A DNA stretch of 64,000 bases. Source: Acuticoccus sp963704595. Lineage in GTDB: Bacteria; Pseudomonadota; Alphaproteobacteria; Rhizobiales; Amorphaceae. Both the position numbers and the translations under genes were made by a program. This document shows positions 25,680 through 35,137 of this stretch, one piece after another (within the stretch, counting starts at the first letter, position 1; each line of letters starts with the position of its first letter). The notes under the pieces are model-generated. The model was not told the origin of the DNA, searched no databases, and saw only the letters and a program-made list of their open reading frames with translations. Where the stretch lies: the NCBI GenBank assembly GCA_963704595.1, contig OY969922.1, positions 3,534,001 to 3,598,000 on the forward strand, read 5' to 3'.

Positions 25680-26505
25680 GGCGGGTCTCCGCGGGGGTTC
25701 CGCGGCGGATGGCCGCCGCGCTCTGTGCAATGGTGACGCCCATGCCCGCGGCCATGTAGCCGCCGTCGACGAACAGCGTCTGGCCGGAGATGTAGCCGGC
25801 CGCATCGTCGGCCAGGAAGTCGACCGCGTGGGCGACCTCGGCCGCCTCGCCGAAGCGCACCAGCGGGATGGTGCGCTGGTAGTCGGCCCGCTGCTCGGCG
25901 GTGTGATTGGCGCGGCTGAAGGGCGTGTCCACCGGCCCCGGCGCCACCGAGTTGGCGGTGATCCCGTAGGGGCCGAGCTCCAGCGAGATCTGCCCCATCA
26001 GGTGGATCAGCGCCGCCTTGGAGGTGCCGTAGGCGGTGCGCCCGAAGCCTGCGCGCGCACCCGAGACCGACGCGATCGAGATGAACCGCCCAGCGCTGCC
26101 GTCGGCGACGAGGTCGACACCGGCGAGCCGGTAGATCTCGAACGCTGCGGTGACGTTGATGGCGAGGGCATGCTCGAACGCCGCGCGGTCGCTGTCGAGG
26201 AACGGCTCCACCCTGCCGACCCCCGCCGCATGGACGACGACGCCGACGGGACCGAGGCGGTCGAACACCTCGCGGTAGGCAGCCTTCAGCGATCCGCTGT
26301 CGGCAAGGTCGCACGAGAGGCCGATGCCGTTCGGCAGCGCTGCGGCACGTTCGGCGACGTTGTCGCCGATATCGACCAGCGCGACGGTGCGGTCCTTGCT
26401 CAGCCGCTCCGCGATCGCGAACCCGAGCGCCCCGGCGCCGCCTGTCACGAGCACGGTGCGGGGGACTCGCTTCGCGTGGGACGCGGGCAACTGGCTTGAA
26501 ATCAT
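25669..26505 (-). CDS. SDR-family NAD(P)-dependent oxidoreductase
   Basis: A 278-residue classical short-chain dehydrogenase. The nucleotide motif is TGGAGALG (21-28), the structural NAG motif appears as HAAG, and the catalytic Ser and Tyr-x-x-x-Lys are in SIASVSG and YGTSK. PGPVDTPF follows as usual. It overlaps the SDR upstream (ATGA) and the TPP enzyme downstream. Likely reduces or oxidises a keto/hydroxy intermediate of the pathway whose substrate is imported by the TRAP system. It has about 20 extra residues at each end compared with the minimal family. Confidence 0.9.
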   Translation of the reverse strand: MISSQLPASHAKRVPRTVLVTGGAGALGFAIAERLSKDRTVALVDIGDNVAERAAALPNGIGLSCDLADSGSLKAAYREVFDRLGPVGVVVHAAGVGRVEPFLDSDRAAFEHALAINVTAAFEIYRLAGVDLVADGSAGRFISIASVSGARAGFGRTAYGTSKAALIHLMGQISLELGPYGITANSVAPGPVDTPFSRANHTAEQRADYQRTIPLVRFGEAAEVAHAVDFLADDAAGYISGQTLFVDGGYMAAGMGVTIAQSAAAIRRGTPAETRHDE

Positions 26506-27299
26506 GCTGGGGGAACCGTGAGTGTGAGGCCGCCATCGACGGGAAGGAGGACGCCGGTGATGTAGCCCGCCGCGTCGGAGGCAAGGAAGACCGAAGCCTC
26601 GGCGACATCCCAGGCCGATCCTTGGCGGCGCATGGGCGGGGCTTTGGCGCGACGGGCACCGATGTCCTCGGCAGCCGTCATCTTGCCTGCAATCATGTGC
26701 GTCACGTGCGGCGTGTCAATCAGGCCTGGCATGACGACGTTGGACCTTATCCCCTCCGCGGCATGGGCGACAGCGATGGTCTGCGACATCCGGTTGAGTG
26801 CCGCCTTGGACGCCTCGTAGGCGGCGTACGCGTAGCCACCCGACGCAATAGAGGCGATCGACGAGATGAACACGAACGCCCCGCCCTTCCCGCGCATGAA
26901 CGGGATGGCAGCACGCGCCACGCTGAACGCCCCGCCAAGGTTGACTGCGAAGACGCGCGCCCAGTCCTCGTCCGTCGTCTCGGCGACACCGCCCGGCGTG
27001 CTGATGCCCACATTGTAGTGGACAACATCGAGCCCGCCGAAGGCGGCGCCGCAGCGGGCGAGTGCGCGGGGGCCGCCTTCCCCGTCGGTCACGTCGGCGA
27101 CTTCGGCCCGCGCTGTCCCGCCCTCGCCGCGGATGATTGCGGCGGTCTCCTCCGCAGCATCGCCGTTGACGTCGACGCACAGGACCTTCGCGCCCTCGCG
27201 CGCATAGAGGACGGCGGCGGCCTTGCCGTTGCCCCAGCCGGGCCCGATCGACCCGGCGCCGAAGACGATGACGGTCTTGCCCGCGACGCGCCCGGTCAC
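26502..27299 (-). CDS. SDR-family NAD(P)-dependent oxidoreductase
   Basis: A 265-residue short-chain dehydrogenase, second of the pair. The nucleotide-binding loop is the longer variant FGAGSIGPGWGNG; the active site reads ISSIASIAS and YEASK; DTPHVTHM and PVDGGLTL complete the pattern. The start is GTG inside the stop of the TRAP large permease gene (GTGA). It is not closely similar to the other SDR, so the two probably act on different steps. Confidence 0.9.
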   Translation of the reverse strand: MTGRVAGKTVIVFGAGSIGPGWGNGKAAAVLYAREGAKVLCVDVNGDAAEETAAIIRGEGGTARAEVADVTDGEGGPRALARCGAAFGGLDVVHYNVGISTPGGVAETTDEDWARVFAVNLGGAFSVARAAIPFMRGKGGAFVFISSIASIASGGYAYAAYEASKAALNRMSQTIAVAHAAEGIRSNVVMPGLIDTPHVTHMIAGKMTAAEDIGARRAKAPPMRRQGSAWDVAEASVFLASDAAGYITGVLLPVDGGLTLTVPPA

Positions 27300-28669
27300 T
27301 GGCCGAGCGCCGACGGGAGCCAGAGGATGACCTCCGGGAATGCAATGGCGAGGAGCAGCACGAGGAGCTGGAGGAGGACGAAGGGGATGATCCCCTTGTA
27401 GACCTCGCCCATCGAGACGAGCGAGCCCGCCGCGCCCTTGAGATAGAACAGCGCGAACCCGAACGGCGGGGTGAGGAACGAGGTCTGGAGGTTGATCGCG
27501 ACCAGAATCGCGAACCAGTAGACCATGCTCTCGCGCGCGACGTGGTCGCCAAGGTCCATCAGGCCGACGATGGGGGAGAAGATCGGCAGGACGATGAGGG
27601 TGATCTCGATCCAGTCGAAGAAGAAGCCCATGACGAAGATCATCGCCATCATCGCGAACAGGAGCCCCCAGTCGCCGAGATTGAGGGACTGTGCGGTCTC
27701 CACCAGGAAGGCGTCGCCGCCGATCATGCGGAAGATGTAGGAGAACGCCGTCGCGCCGACGAAGATGAAGAACAGCATCGCGACGGTGCGGACGGTGCCG
27801 TCCGCGCTCTCGATCAGCGCGGGGATCGAGAGCCGGCCGCGCAGGAGGCCGAGGAGCAGCGCGCCGGCGGCGCCGATGCCGGCCGCCTCCGTCGGCGTCG
27901 CGAAGCCGCCGAGGATCGAGCCCAGGACGATGACGATGAGCGTGAACGGCACGACGAGCGCGACCAGCGTGTCGAGCCACAGGCCCTTGCGGTCCTCATC
28001 GGTCGCGACCGGGCGGGGCGCGCGCGGCGCCGCCGATGGCCGCAGCATGCTGTAGATGACGATGTAGGCCACGTAGAACAGCGCGAGGGCGAGCCCCGGC
28101 ACCAGCGCCGCCACGAACAGCCGGCCGATGGAGACCGACAGGAGGTCGCCCATGAAGACCAGCATGATCGACGGCGGAATGAGGATGCCGAGCGTGCCCG
28201 ATGCCGCGACCGTGCCGGCCGCGAGCGAGGGGCGGTAGCCGCTGCCGACCATGGTGGGGAGCGCAAGCACGGTCAGCATCACCACCGAGGCGCCGATGAT
28301 GCCGGTGGCGGCGGCGAGGATGGTCCCCATCAGCACCACAGCGAGCCCGAGGCCGCCGGGCACCACCCGCATCAGCCGCTGGAGGGTGACGAGGAGATCC
28401 TCCGCGATCCTCGTCCGCTCCATGACGAGACCCATGAAGATGAACATGGGCGCCGCGACCAGCACCGGGTTCTCAATGGTGCCGCCGAAGATGCGGTTGG
28501 GGATGAGGGTCGCCTGCACGAGGCGCATTTCGCCGAGCAGGATCGCGATGGTCCCGAACACCAGCGAGACGCCCATCAGCATGATCGCGACCGGCGCGCC
28601 GGAGAACAGGCACACCACGAGGGCAGCGAACATCAGGCCGGGCAGGATGGAGACGAGGAGGTCAACCAT
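27296..28669 (-). CDS. TRAP transporter large permease (DctM-like)
   Basis: A 457-residue inner-membrane protein with about 12-14 hydrophobic segments, the standard DctM size. Typical blocks include PVLVAAPMFIFMGLVMERT, AASGTLGILIPPSIMLV and TPTEAAGIGA. It uses a sodium or proton gradient with the small permease and the binding protein at 29355. It overlaps DctQ at 28662 by eight bases and the SDR downstream by four. Confidence 0.95.
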   Translation of the reverse strand: MVDLLVSILPGLMFAALVVCLFSGAPVAIMLMGVSLVFGTIAILLGEMRLVQATLIPNRIFGGTIENPVLVAAPMFIFMGLVMERTRIAEDLLVTLQRLMRVVPGGLGLAVVLMGTILAAATGIIGASVVMLTVLALPTMVGSGYRPSLAAGTVAASGTLGILIPPSIMLVFMGDLLSVSIGRLFVAALVPGLALALFYVAYIVIYSMLRPSAAPRAPRPVATDEDRKGLWLDTLVALVVPFTLIVIVLGSILGGFATPTEAAGIGAAGALLLGLLRGRLSIPALIESADGTVRTVAMLFFIFVGATAFSYIFRMIGGDAFLVETAQSLNLGDWGLLFAMMAMIFVMGFFFDWIEITLIVLPIFSPIVGLMDLGDHVARESMVYWFAILVAINLQTSFLTPPFGFALFYLKGAAGSLVSMGEVYKGIIPFVLLQLLVLLLAIAFPEVILWLPSALGQ

Positions 28670-29228
28670 GGGGGATCCCGGCCGGCGCGTCCGCCTGGTC
28701 GGCGAAGGGGTCGGCCAGAAGGTCCGGCCGGCGGAGCGCCACGATGGCGCGGAGGCCGACGGCGAGGCCGCCGCAGATGGCGAGCATCGCCGACAGCGGC
28801 ACGGCCGACTTGATGATCCACCGCGCCGGCACCCCGATGCCCCCCTGCGAGCCCTCCCCGCGCACGAACGCCCGCTCGGCGAAGTCGTAGCCGTAGATCG
28901 CGATGAAGATCATCGATGGGATGAGGAAGAGGAAGATCGCGATGATCTCGATTCTCAGCCGCGTGCGATTGCCGAGCTTGAGGGCGAAGACGTCGATCCG
29001 CACGTGCGCGTTCTTCACGTAGGCGTAGCCGAAGGCGAGGACGGCGATGGCGCCGTGGAGGTGCCACTCCAGCTCCTGCAGGAAGAACGAGCCGGTGGCG
29101 AAGAAGCGCCGGCCGACCACGTCGTAGAGGATGACGCCGGTCAGCACGAAGAGGAGGATGCCGCAGAACACCGCGAAGATGCGGCACGGCCATTCGAGCA
29201 GCGCGGCGAGGCGGAGCGCTCCGTTCAC
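28662..29228 (-). CDS. TRAP transporter small permease (DctQ-like)
   Basis: A 188-residue membrane protein with four predicted helices (about 12-35, 50-70, 92-115 and 145-168), as expected for DctQ. The block KNAHVRIDVFALKL is the recognisable DctQ feature. It lies 126 bases after the binding protein and overlaps the large permease. Confidence 0.9.
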   Translation of the reverse strand: MNGALRLAALLEWPCRIFAVFCGILLFVLTGVILYDVVGRRFFATGSFFLQELEWHLHGAIAVLAFGYAYVKNAHVRIDVFALKLGNRTRLRIEIIAIFLFLIPSMIFIAIYGYDFAERAFVRGEGSQGGIGVPARWIIKSAVPLSAMLAICGGLAVGLRAIVALRRPDLLADPFADQADAPAGIPHG

Positions 29229-29354
29229 TGCGGTCCGTGGCCTCTGTCCGGCCGGCGGTCGGGGGATGATCTCATGGGCGTTCGCGCGATCGGGTGATGT
29301 GGAGGGCGAGGATGAAAGCGGGACCGGCGGATGCGCCGGCCCCGGGAAGCGCGG

Positions 29355-30381
29355 CTACTTCAGGTAACCGAGGTTGCCCCATTCCTTGTAGTTCTCGCGG
29401 AACTCCTGGAAGTTCTTCCAGACGCGGGCGAACTCCTCGTCCTCGTCGCTCATCTCCACGGCGACCTCTTCCCAGGCGCCGCGGAAGGCGTCGAGCATCT
29501 CGGGGCTCCAGGTGCGGAACTCGACGCCGGCTTCCTTGCAGCTTGGCCATCGGCTCGAGCTGCATCGACTCGCCGCGCGCCATCGTGCGGGTGACGTTGG
29601 CGGCGCAGACTTCCTTGATCACCGCGCGGTGCTGCTCGCTGAGGCCGTCCCACACCGCCTGGTTGACGATGAAGGTGATCAGCGAGGTCTGCTGGTGCCA
29701 GCCGGGGAAGTAGTAGTTGTTGGCGTAGGTGTTCATCTCGAGGTTGAGGTCGATGGCGGGGAAGGAGATTTCCGCCGAATCGATTGTCCCGAGCCGCAGC
29801 GCCGTCATCGTGTCGGCCGGCGGGAGGGACTGGGCCTGAACGCCGAGCTTCTGCATCACCCGCGCGCCGAGGCCGAAGATGCGCATCTTCAGGCCCTCGA
29901 AGTCGGCGACCGACTCGATGGGCTCGCGGAACCAGCCGGACGCTTCCGGCACCAGCACGGCGCAAAGCTCGGAGTGGATGTCGAACCGCTTGCCGATCTC
30001 GTTCCACTCGTCCTCGCCGCCGCCGTAGTACCACCAGGCGGTGTATTCGCGCACGTCAGGCCCGAACGGCACGGCGGTGAAGAGGCCGGCCGCCGGGATG
30101 ATCCCCTGCGCAAAACCCGGCGAATACCAGCCCGCGTCGACAGCGCCGGTGGAGACCGCGTCCCAGATCTCGTTGGAGGCGACGATGGCGCCCGGATCGT
30201 TGAACTCGATCTCGAGTTCGCCGCCGGTCAGCGCCGAGACCCGCTCGCCAAGCTCGCGGCCGGTGTCGCCGAGCAGCGGCAACGTTCCGGCATAGATCGA
30301 CTGCATGATGAGTGTTTCGGCCTGTGCGGCGCCGGATAGCATGGTGATCGCAGCCGCAGCCGCCAGCGTCTTCTTGAGCAA
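29355..30381 (-). CDS. TRAP transporter periplasmic binding protein (frameshift near 29535)
   Basis: A binding protein of about 341 residues. The TTG start at 30381 has AGGA seven bases upstream and gives a clean Sec signal peptide ending SGAAQA. The mature part matches DctP-type proteins (GELEIEF, GAVDAGWYSPGFAQG, FEGLKMRIFGLGARVM). One extra base at about 29535 (CTGCAAGGAAGCC) shifts the frame after EPMAKLQ; correcting it gives EAGVEFRTWSPEML and a normal end at the TAG of 29355. The span is 3n+1. The aromatic-rich ligand region WWYYGGGEDEW differs from C4-dicarboxylate binders, so the ligand may be a larger 2-oxo or hydroxy acid (inference). Confidence 0.85.
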
Positions 30382-30489
30382 CGGAAGTCCTCCCCTGAGT
30401 GCCCGTGGTTTGTTGTCGGGCTTATCGCTTTGTTGAAAGCATTGCGCGATTGACGCGAAATTCCCAGCGGAAATTCTTCCTCTCAATTT

Positions 30490-31462
30490 TTACGGGGCGA
30501 CCAGCAACCGGGCCCGCGCCGCGATGGCGTCCGCCGTCACCCGCACGGCGTTCTCCATCGTCGGCGCGTAGGAGATCGGGGCGCGGGGGGCACCGAGGCG
30601 GGCGATCGGGCGCAGCGCAGCGGCAGCGCCTCGGCGACGCTCGCGGCGATCTCCGCGCCGAAGCCGCCCACCTGCACCGCCTCGTGCGCAACGAGAAGCC
30701 GGCCGGTCTTCTCCACCGAGGCGAAGCACCGCGTCCCGGTCCCACGGCCACAGGGTGCGCAGGTCGATCACCTCAGCGGCGATCCCCTCGCCTGCGAGGG
30801 TGTCCGCTGCCTTCACCGCCTCGTGGACGCACGCCGACCACGACACCAGCGTGAGGTCGGCGCCCTCCCGCCGCACCGCGGCCTTGCCGAGCTGGGTCGG
30901 TCCGGCGTCGACGTCGACCTCGCCTTCCAGCGGCCAGAGGTTCTTGTGCTCCAGATAGACGACCGGGTCGTCGCACTCGATCGCGGCGAGGAGGAGGCCG
31001 AAATTGTCCTGCGGCGTCGACGGACACACCACCACGAGCCCCGGAATGTGGGTGTACCAGGCCTCCAGCGACTGGGAGTGCTGGGCGGCCGAGGAGCGCC
31101 ACATGCCCATCGGCTCGCGCACCGTGATCGGCACCTTGGACTGACCGCCGAACATGAAGCGGGCCTTGGCGGCCTGGTTGACGAGTTCGTCGATGGCGCA
31201 GAGCGCGAAGTCCGAGAAGCGCATTTCGACAACGGGGCGCGTGCCGGTCATCGCCGCGCCGACGGCAACGCCCATGATGGCGGCCTCGGAGATCGGCGCG
31301 TCTGAGATCCGGTCGCTGCCGAACTCGTCGGCAAGCCCCCTGTACTGGCCGAAGACGCCGCCGCGGCCGAGGTCCTCGCCGAGGCACCAGACCGTGGGGT
31401 CGTTCTGCATGGCGGCGCGGACGGCTTGGCGGCCCGCTTCGATGTAGGTGGTCGACGGTCAT
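30490..31462 (-). CDS. 2-oxoacid/acetoin dehydrogenase E1 component, beta subunit (three frameshifts)
   Basis: The transketolase-like beta subunit of a 2-oxoacid dehydrogenase E1 (PDH, branched-chain or acetoin type), about 323 residues. Family blocks include GEDLGRGGVFGQYRGL, PISEAAIMGVAVGAA, REPMGMWRSSAAQHSQS and EVIDLRTLWPWD. The sequence is interrupted three times: an extra C near 31445 (before TYIEAG), an extra T near 30722 and a missing G near 30620. The net +1 fits the span of 3n+1. Its ATG overlaps the alpha-subunit stop (TGATG). No E2 or E3 gene is in the operon, so it may borrow them or work with an artificial-acceptor-like partner, as acetoin systems have been described. Confidence 0.85.
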
Positions 31463-32458
31463 CAGTACGCCATCTCGCGGGGGGAGCCGACGTCCTGCAC
31501 GTCGTCGAAGGCGCCGTCCGCGTCGGGGTACGGCTGCGCGGCGGCGAAGTCGGCGTGCGCGGCCATCTCGGCCTGCGCGGCGGCGGCGTCGTCTTCGAGC
31601 GCGGCCTCGTCGACGCCGGCGAGGCGGAGCGCCTCGCGGCGCGGCGGCGACGGGGTCTTCCTCGGCGATGCGGCGGGCGACCTCGTCGGCGGGACGGTAG
31701 GCGCCGGGATCGGCCGAGGTGTGGCCGGTGTGGCGGAAGGTGATGGCGTGGATCAGCATCGGCCCCTCGCCTGATCGGACGCGGGCGATGGCGGCGCGCG
31801 CCACCTCCTCCACCGCGCCGACATCGTTGCCGTTGACGCGTCTCGGCCGGCAGCCCGAGCGCGCGGGCGCGGACCGCTGCGCCCTCGCCTGCGGTCATCG
31901 TCGAGGTGCGCGTGGTGGCCGCCCAGTCGTTGTCCTCGCAGACGAAAAGCACCGGGAGGCTCGAACACCTTCGCCCAGTTGAGCCCCTCAAGGAACGGGC
32001 CGCGGTTGATCGCACCGTCGCCGAACAGGCACGCGACGATCCGGTCGTCGCCCTTGAGCTTGATGGCGTGCGCCGCTCCGGCCGCAATGGTGATGTTGGC
32101 CGACACCACGCCGTTGGCGCCCAGCATCCCGACCGAGAAGTCGGCGATGTGCATCGAGCCGCCCTTGCCGCCGCAGGACCCGCCGACGCGGCCGAACAGC
32201 TCGCACATCATCGCGCGCGGGTCGGCGCCCTTGGCGAGGGTGTGGCCGTGACCGCGATGGGTGGAGAGGAGCCGGTCATCGCGCCTAAGGTTGGAGACGA
32301 CGCCCGCCGCCACCGCCTCCTGCCCGATCGAGGGGTGGATTGCGCCCAGAACCCGCTTCTCGACGGCGCCCTCGATGGCGCATTGCCTCGAACGCGCGGA
32401 TGCGCAGCATCAGGCGGTAGTGTTCGCGGAGCCGGTCAGCGTCGATGTTCGGGCGCAT
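31462..32458 (-). CDS. 2-oxoacid/acetoin dehydrogenase E1 component, alpha subunit (four frameshifts)
   Basis: The TPP-binding alpha subunit, about 330 residues after correction. Recognisable blocks are HRGHGHTLAKGAD, GGKGGSMHIAD, the TPP-binding GDGAINRGPFLEGLNWA, and ITFRHTGHTSADP with the catalytic histidines. Four apparent single-base insertions, near 32376, 31958, 31838 and 31650, chop the gene; removing one base at each gives a continuous family-like protein, and the span 3n+1 agrees with +4. It is the first gene of the eight-gene operon. The density of indels here and in the beta gene is the highest in the window. Confidence 0.82.
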
Positions 32459-32487
32459 GGCGAGGCTGACCTTGTGACGGGTGGCGG

Positions 32488-32531
32488 ACCGTTTACGGTA
32501 ACTTGCGGCCGACCCCCGTCAAGCCGGGGTC
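32488..32531. promoter_or_regulatory. Palindrome and hairpin in the divergent gap before 32544
   Basis: The 85-base gap between the E1 alpha gene (leftward) and the duplicated-domain gene (rightward) holds ACCGT-TT-ACGGT (32488-32499), a clean 12-bp palindrome suited to a dimeric repressor, and a hairpin GACCCC/GGGGTC (32511-32516 with 32526-32531) ending just before the AGGAG ribosome site. The palindrome is a candidate operator for the catabolic operon. No regulator gene is adjacent. Confidence 0.4.
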
Positions 32532-32543
32532 CCAGGAGATCAG

Positions 32544-33353
32544 ATGGACGGATACGTTCTCGCCGATACGGCAACCAAGCTTTCCGAGGCGCGCGGCCGC
32601 GTCGTGATCTGCGGCTCGCATGGCGGCACCTATGCGGGGCTTCTGGCCGCCTCCGCCGGGGTGCGCGGCATCGTCCTCAACGACGCCGGGCGCGGCCTCA
32701 ACGGCGCCGGGATCGCGGGGCTCGCCGTGTGCGAGACGCACGGGATCGCGGCCGTCGCCGTCGGCCACGACAGCTGCCGGATCGGCGACGCCGGCGACTG
32801 CGCCGCGAGGGGCATCGTCTCCGCCGCCAACGGGATCGCCGAAAGCCTCGGCATCTCGACCGGGCTCGGCGCGCGTGCGGCGGCAGGCCTCCTCGCCCGC
32901 GCGCCATCCCCCAACAGCACGCCCCATGTCGGCAAGGAGCACCGGACCGAGCGCGACCTCGGCGGCTGGCGCCTCACCATCATCGACAGCGCCTCGCTGG
33001 TCGACCGGGAGCGCGACCGCGGCGCCCTCGTCGTCACCGCCTCGCACGGCGGGCTCGTGGGCGGCGACCCGGCAACCGCCGGGCGGGCCGACGCCGCGCT
33101 GTTCGCCTTCAACGACGCCGGGATCGGGTGCGACCAGGCCGGCATCTCGCGCCTCCCCGTCCTTCAGGAGCGCGGCATTGCGGCGGTGACGGTGGACTGC
33201 TGGAGCGCGGAGATCGGCGTCGGCGAATCGACCTACGAGACGGGGATCATCAGCGTGGCCAACGCCGCCGCCCGTGCGCTGGGGGCGCGCGAGGGCGAGC
33301 CGCTGAAGGCGCTGATCGCGGCAATTGCCGCGCAGTCGCCCGTCAGAGGTTGA
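32544..33353 (+). CDS. Uncharacterised protein with tandem internal duplication
   Basis: A 269-residue soluble protein that I cannot assign to a function. It is built from two related halves about 142-144 residues apart: SHGG at 25-28 and 167-170, NDAG at 46-49 and 190-193, and GIAAVAV (67-73) matched by GIAAVTV in the second half; each half then ends with 'GI-S-AN-A-LG'. The histidine of SHGG and the Asn-Asp of NDAG are strictly repeated and look like an active or binding site at a pseudo-dimer interface. No signal peptide or TM helix is seen. AGGAG lies upstream. It is flanked by two TRAP-linked gene sets, which suggests a role in handling their ligands (inference). Confidence 0.8.
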   Translation: MDGYVLADTATKLSEARGRVVICGSHGGTYAGLLAASAGVRGIVLNDAGRGLNGAGIAGLAVCETHGIAAVAVGHDSCRIGDAGDCAARGIVSAANGIAESLGISTGLGARAAAGLLARAPSPNSTPHVGKEHRTERDLGGWRLTIIDSASLVDRERDRGALVVTASHGGLVGGDPATAGRADAALFAFNDAGIGCDQAGISRLPVLQERGIAAVTVDCWSAEIGVGESTYETGIISVANAAARALGAREGEPLKALIAAIAAQSPVRG

Positions 33354-34617
33354 ACGGGATCCACAACACGATCTGCGGCACGAACCATATCACGATCGCG
33401 GTCAGCAGCATCAGGGCGAGGAACGGGAGGACGCCCTTCGAAATCTCCGTCAGCGATCCGCCGCTGACGGCCTGGATCACGTAAAGGTTCAGCCCCACCG
33501 GCGGGGTGATCAGCGCGCACTCCACCATGATGACGAAGAAGATGCCGAACCAGATCGGGTCGATCCCCAGCACCGCCAGCGAGCCCGCCAGCACCGGCAC
33601 CATGATGAGGAGCATCGACAGCGCCTCCATGAAGAGGCCCATGACGAGGAGCACGATGGCGACGGCGAAGATGAACAGCCCCGCCGTGTCGATGTTGGTC
33701 GAGATGAACAGCGAGACGTCCTGCGGGATGCGGTAGAGCGCGATCGCCTTGCCGAACACCTTGGCGCCCGCGACGATGAGGAGGATCACCACCGTCGTGC
33801 GCATGGAATCGACCACCGCCTCGGTGAGCCCCTTCCACGTCAACGTTCTGAGGACGACGGCGGTGACGAACAGCGCGCCGGCAAATCCGATCGCCGCGGC
33901 CTCGGTCGGCGTGTACCAGCCGCGGTAGATGCCGGTGATGACGGTGAGCGCCAGCGCCACGGTCGGCAGCGCGCGCACGCCCGTCGTCCAGCGCTCGCCC
34001 CACCCGGCCCGCGGGATCTTCTCCAGCTCAGGCAACCGCCGCGCATAGAAGATCGAGAACGCGATGAAGAACGCGATCATCAGGAGGCCGGGCCCGACGC
34101 CCGCCATGAACAGCGCCAGCACCGATTCCTCGGTGATCACGCCATAGATGATCATGATGAGCGACGGCGGGATGAGGATGCCGAGCGTACCGCCGGCGGC
34201 CAGCACGCCGTAGGTGAAGTTCTTCGGGTAGCCGCGCGAAGTCATCTCCGGGATCGCGACCGTGCCGATGGTGGCGGCGGTGGCGACCGAGGAGCCGGAG
34301 ATCGCCGCGAACACGCCGCACGAGATGATGGTGGCGACGGCGAGCCCGCCCGGCCAGTGGCCGACGAAGGCCTGCACGGCGGCGAAGAGGTCCTTCCCCA
34401 CGCCGCCCTTCAGCATGACGTTGGCCATCAGGAGGAAGAGCGGCACGGCGATGAGGACGAAGCTGTCCATCGCCGAGAGCAGCCCCGCGGGCGCCATCAG
34501 CGGAGAGAAACCACCGATGGCGAGGAGGATGACGCCGAGCCCGCCGAGCGCGAACGCCACCGGCACGCCAAGGAGGAGGAGGCCGAACAGGCCGAGGAGG
34601 ATGTAGACGGTTTCCAC
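33343..34617 (-). CDS. TRAP transporter large permease (DctM-like), second system
   Basis: A 424-residue DctM-type permease with about 12 hydrophobic segments. Family blocks: VLIAVPLFLLMANVMLKGG, GGTLGILIPPSLIMI, YTPTEAAAIG and ITPPVGLNLYVI. It lies six bases after the small permease and forms a three-gene TRAP operon with 34624 and 35138. Its 3' end overlaps the convergent duplicated-domain gene by 11 bases. Confidence 0.95.
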   Translation of the reverse strand: METVYILLGLFGLLLLGVPVAFALGGLGVILLAIGGFSPLMAPAGLLSAMDSFVLIAVPLFLLMANVMLKGGVGKDLFAAVQAFVGHWPGGLAVATIISCGVFAAISGSSVATAATIGTVAIPEMTSRGYPKNFTYGVLAAGGTLGILIPPSLIMIIYGVITEESVLALFMAGVGPGLLMIAFFIAFSIFYARRLPELEKIPRAGWGERWTTGVRALPTVALALTVITGIYRGWYTPTEAAAIGFAGALFVTAVVLRTLTWKGLTEAVVDSMRTTVVILLIVAGAKVFGKAIALYRIPQDVSLFISTNIDTAGLFIFAVAIVLLVMGLFMEALSMLLIMVPVLAGSLAVLGIDPIWFGIFFVIMVECALITPPVGLNLYVIQAVSGGSLTEISKGVLPFLALMLLTAIVIWFVPQIVLWIPFNL

Positions 34618-34623
34618 GTTCGC

Positions 34624-35130
34624 TCAGGCCTCGATGGGGGTCGGGTCGGCCGGACGGTCAGCCCCGGCGACGACGCCGATGGCAAGCGCCAGCGCCTGGA
34701 GCGCGAGGAGCGCGAAGCCGATCGGGATGGACGCCTGCATCCACCACGCCGGCATGTCGAGCATCGAGCCCGTGGTGCGGCCGACCTCGAAGCTGTTCAA
34801 CGCCGTCGGCGTGCCGAACCAGGCGACGAAGCCGGAGATGACGGCGACGAAGACGAGGCTGATGACCTCGCAGATGCGCCGCAATACCTCCGGGAACTGG
34901 TCGACCAGCACGGTGACGCGGATGTGGTCGCGGCCGTAGAGGAGGCCCGCGCTGCCGATGAAGACGGCCCAGATCATGGCGAGGCGCGACAGCTCTTCCG
35001 CCCAGATGGTCGGCGAGTTGAAGAAGTAGCGCGCCACCACCTCGTAGGTGAGCATGGCTCCGATCGCGAACAGGAGCCATGCGGCGAGATGGGAAAGGGC
35101 GGTGGTGAACCGCCCCAGGAGGCCGAGCAC
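34624..35130 (-). CDS. TRAP transporter small permease (DctQ-like), second system
   Basis: A 168-residue protein with four hydrophobic helices and the DctQ hallmark region EVVARYFFNSPTIWAEE followed by GRDHIRVTVL. It sits seven bases after the binding protein and six before DctM, so all three are co-transcribed. Confidence 0.92.
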   Translation of the reverse strand: MLGLLGRFTTALSHLAAWLLFAIGAMLTYEVVARYFFNSPTIWAEELSRLAMIWAVFIGSAGLLYGRDHIRVTVLVDQFPEVLRRICEVISLVFVAVISGFVAWFGTPTALNSFEVGRTTGSMLDMPAWWMQASIPIGFALLALQALALAIGVVAGADRPADPTPIEA

Positions 35131-35137
35131 GACCGGG

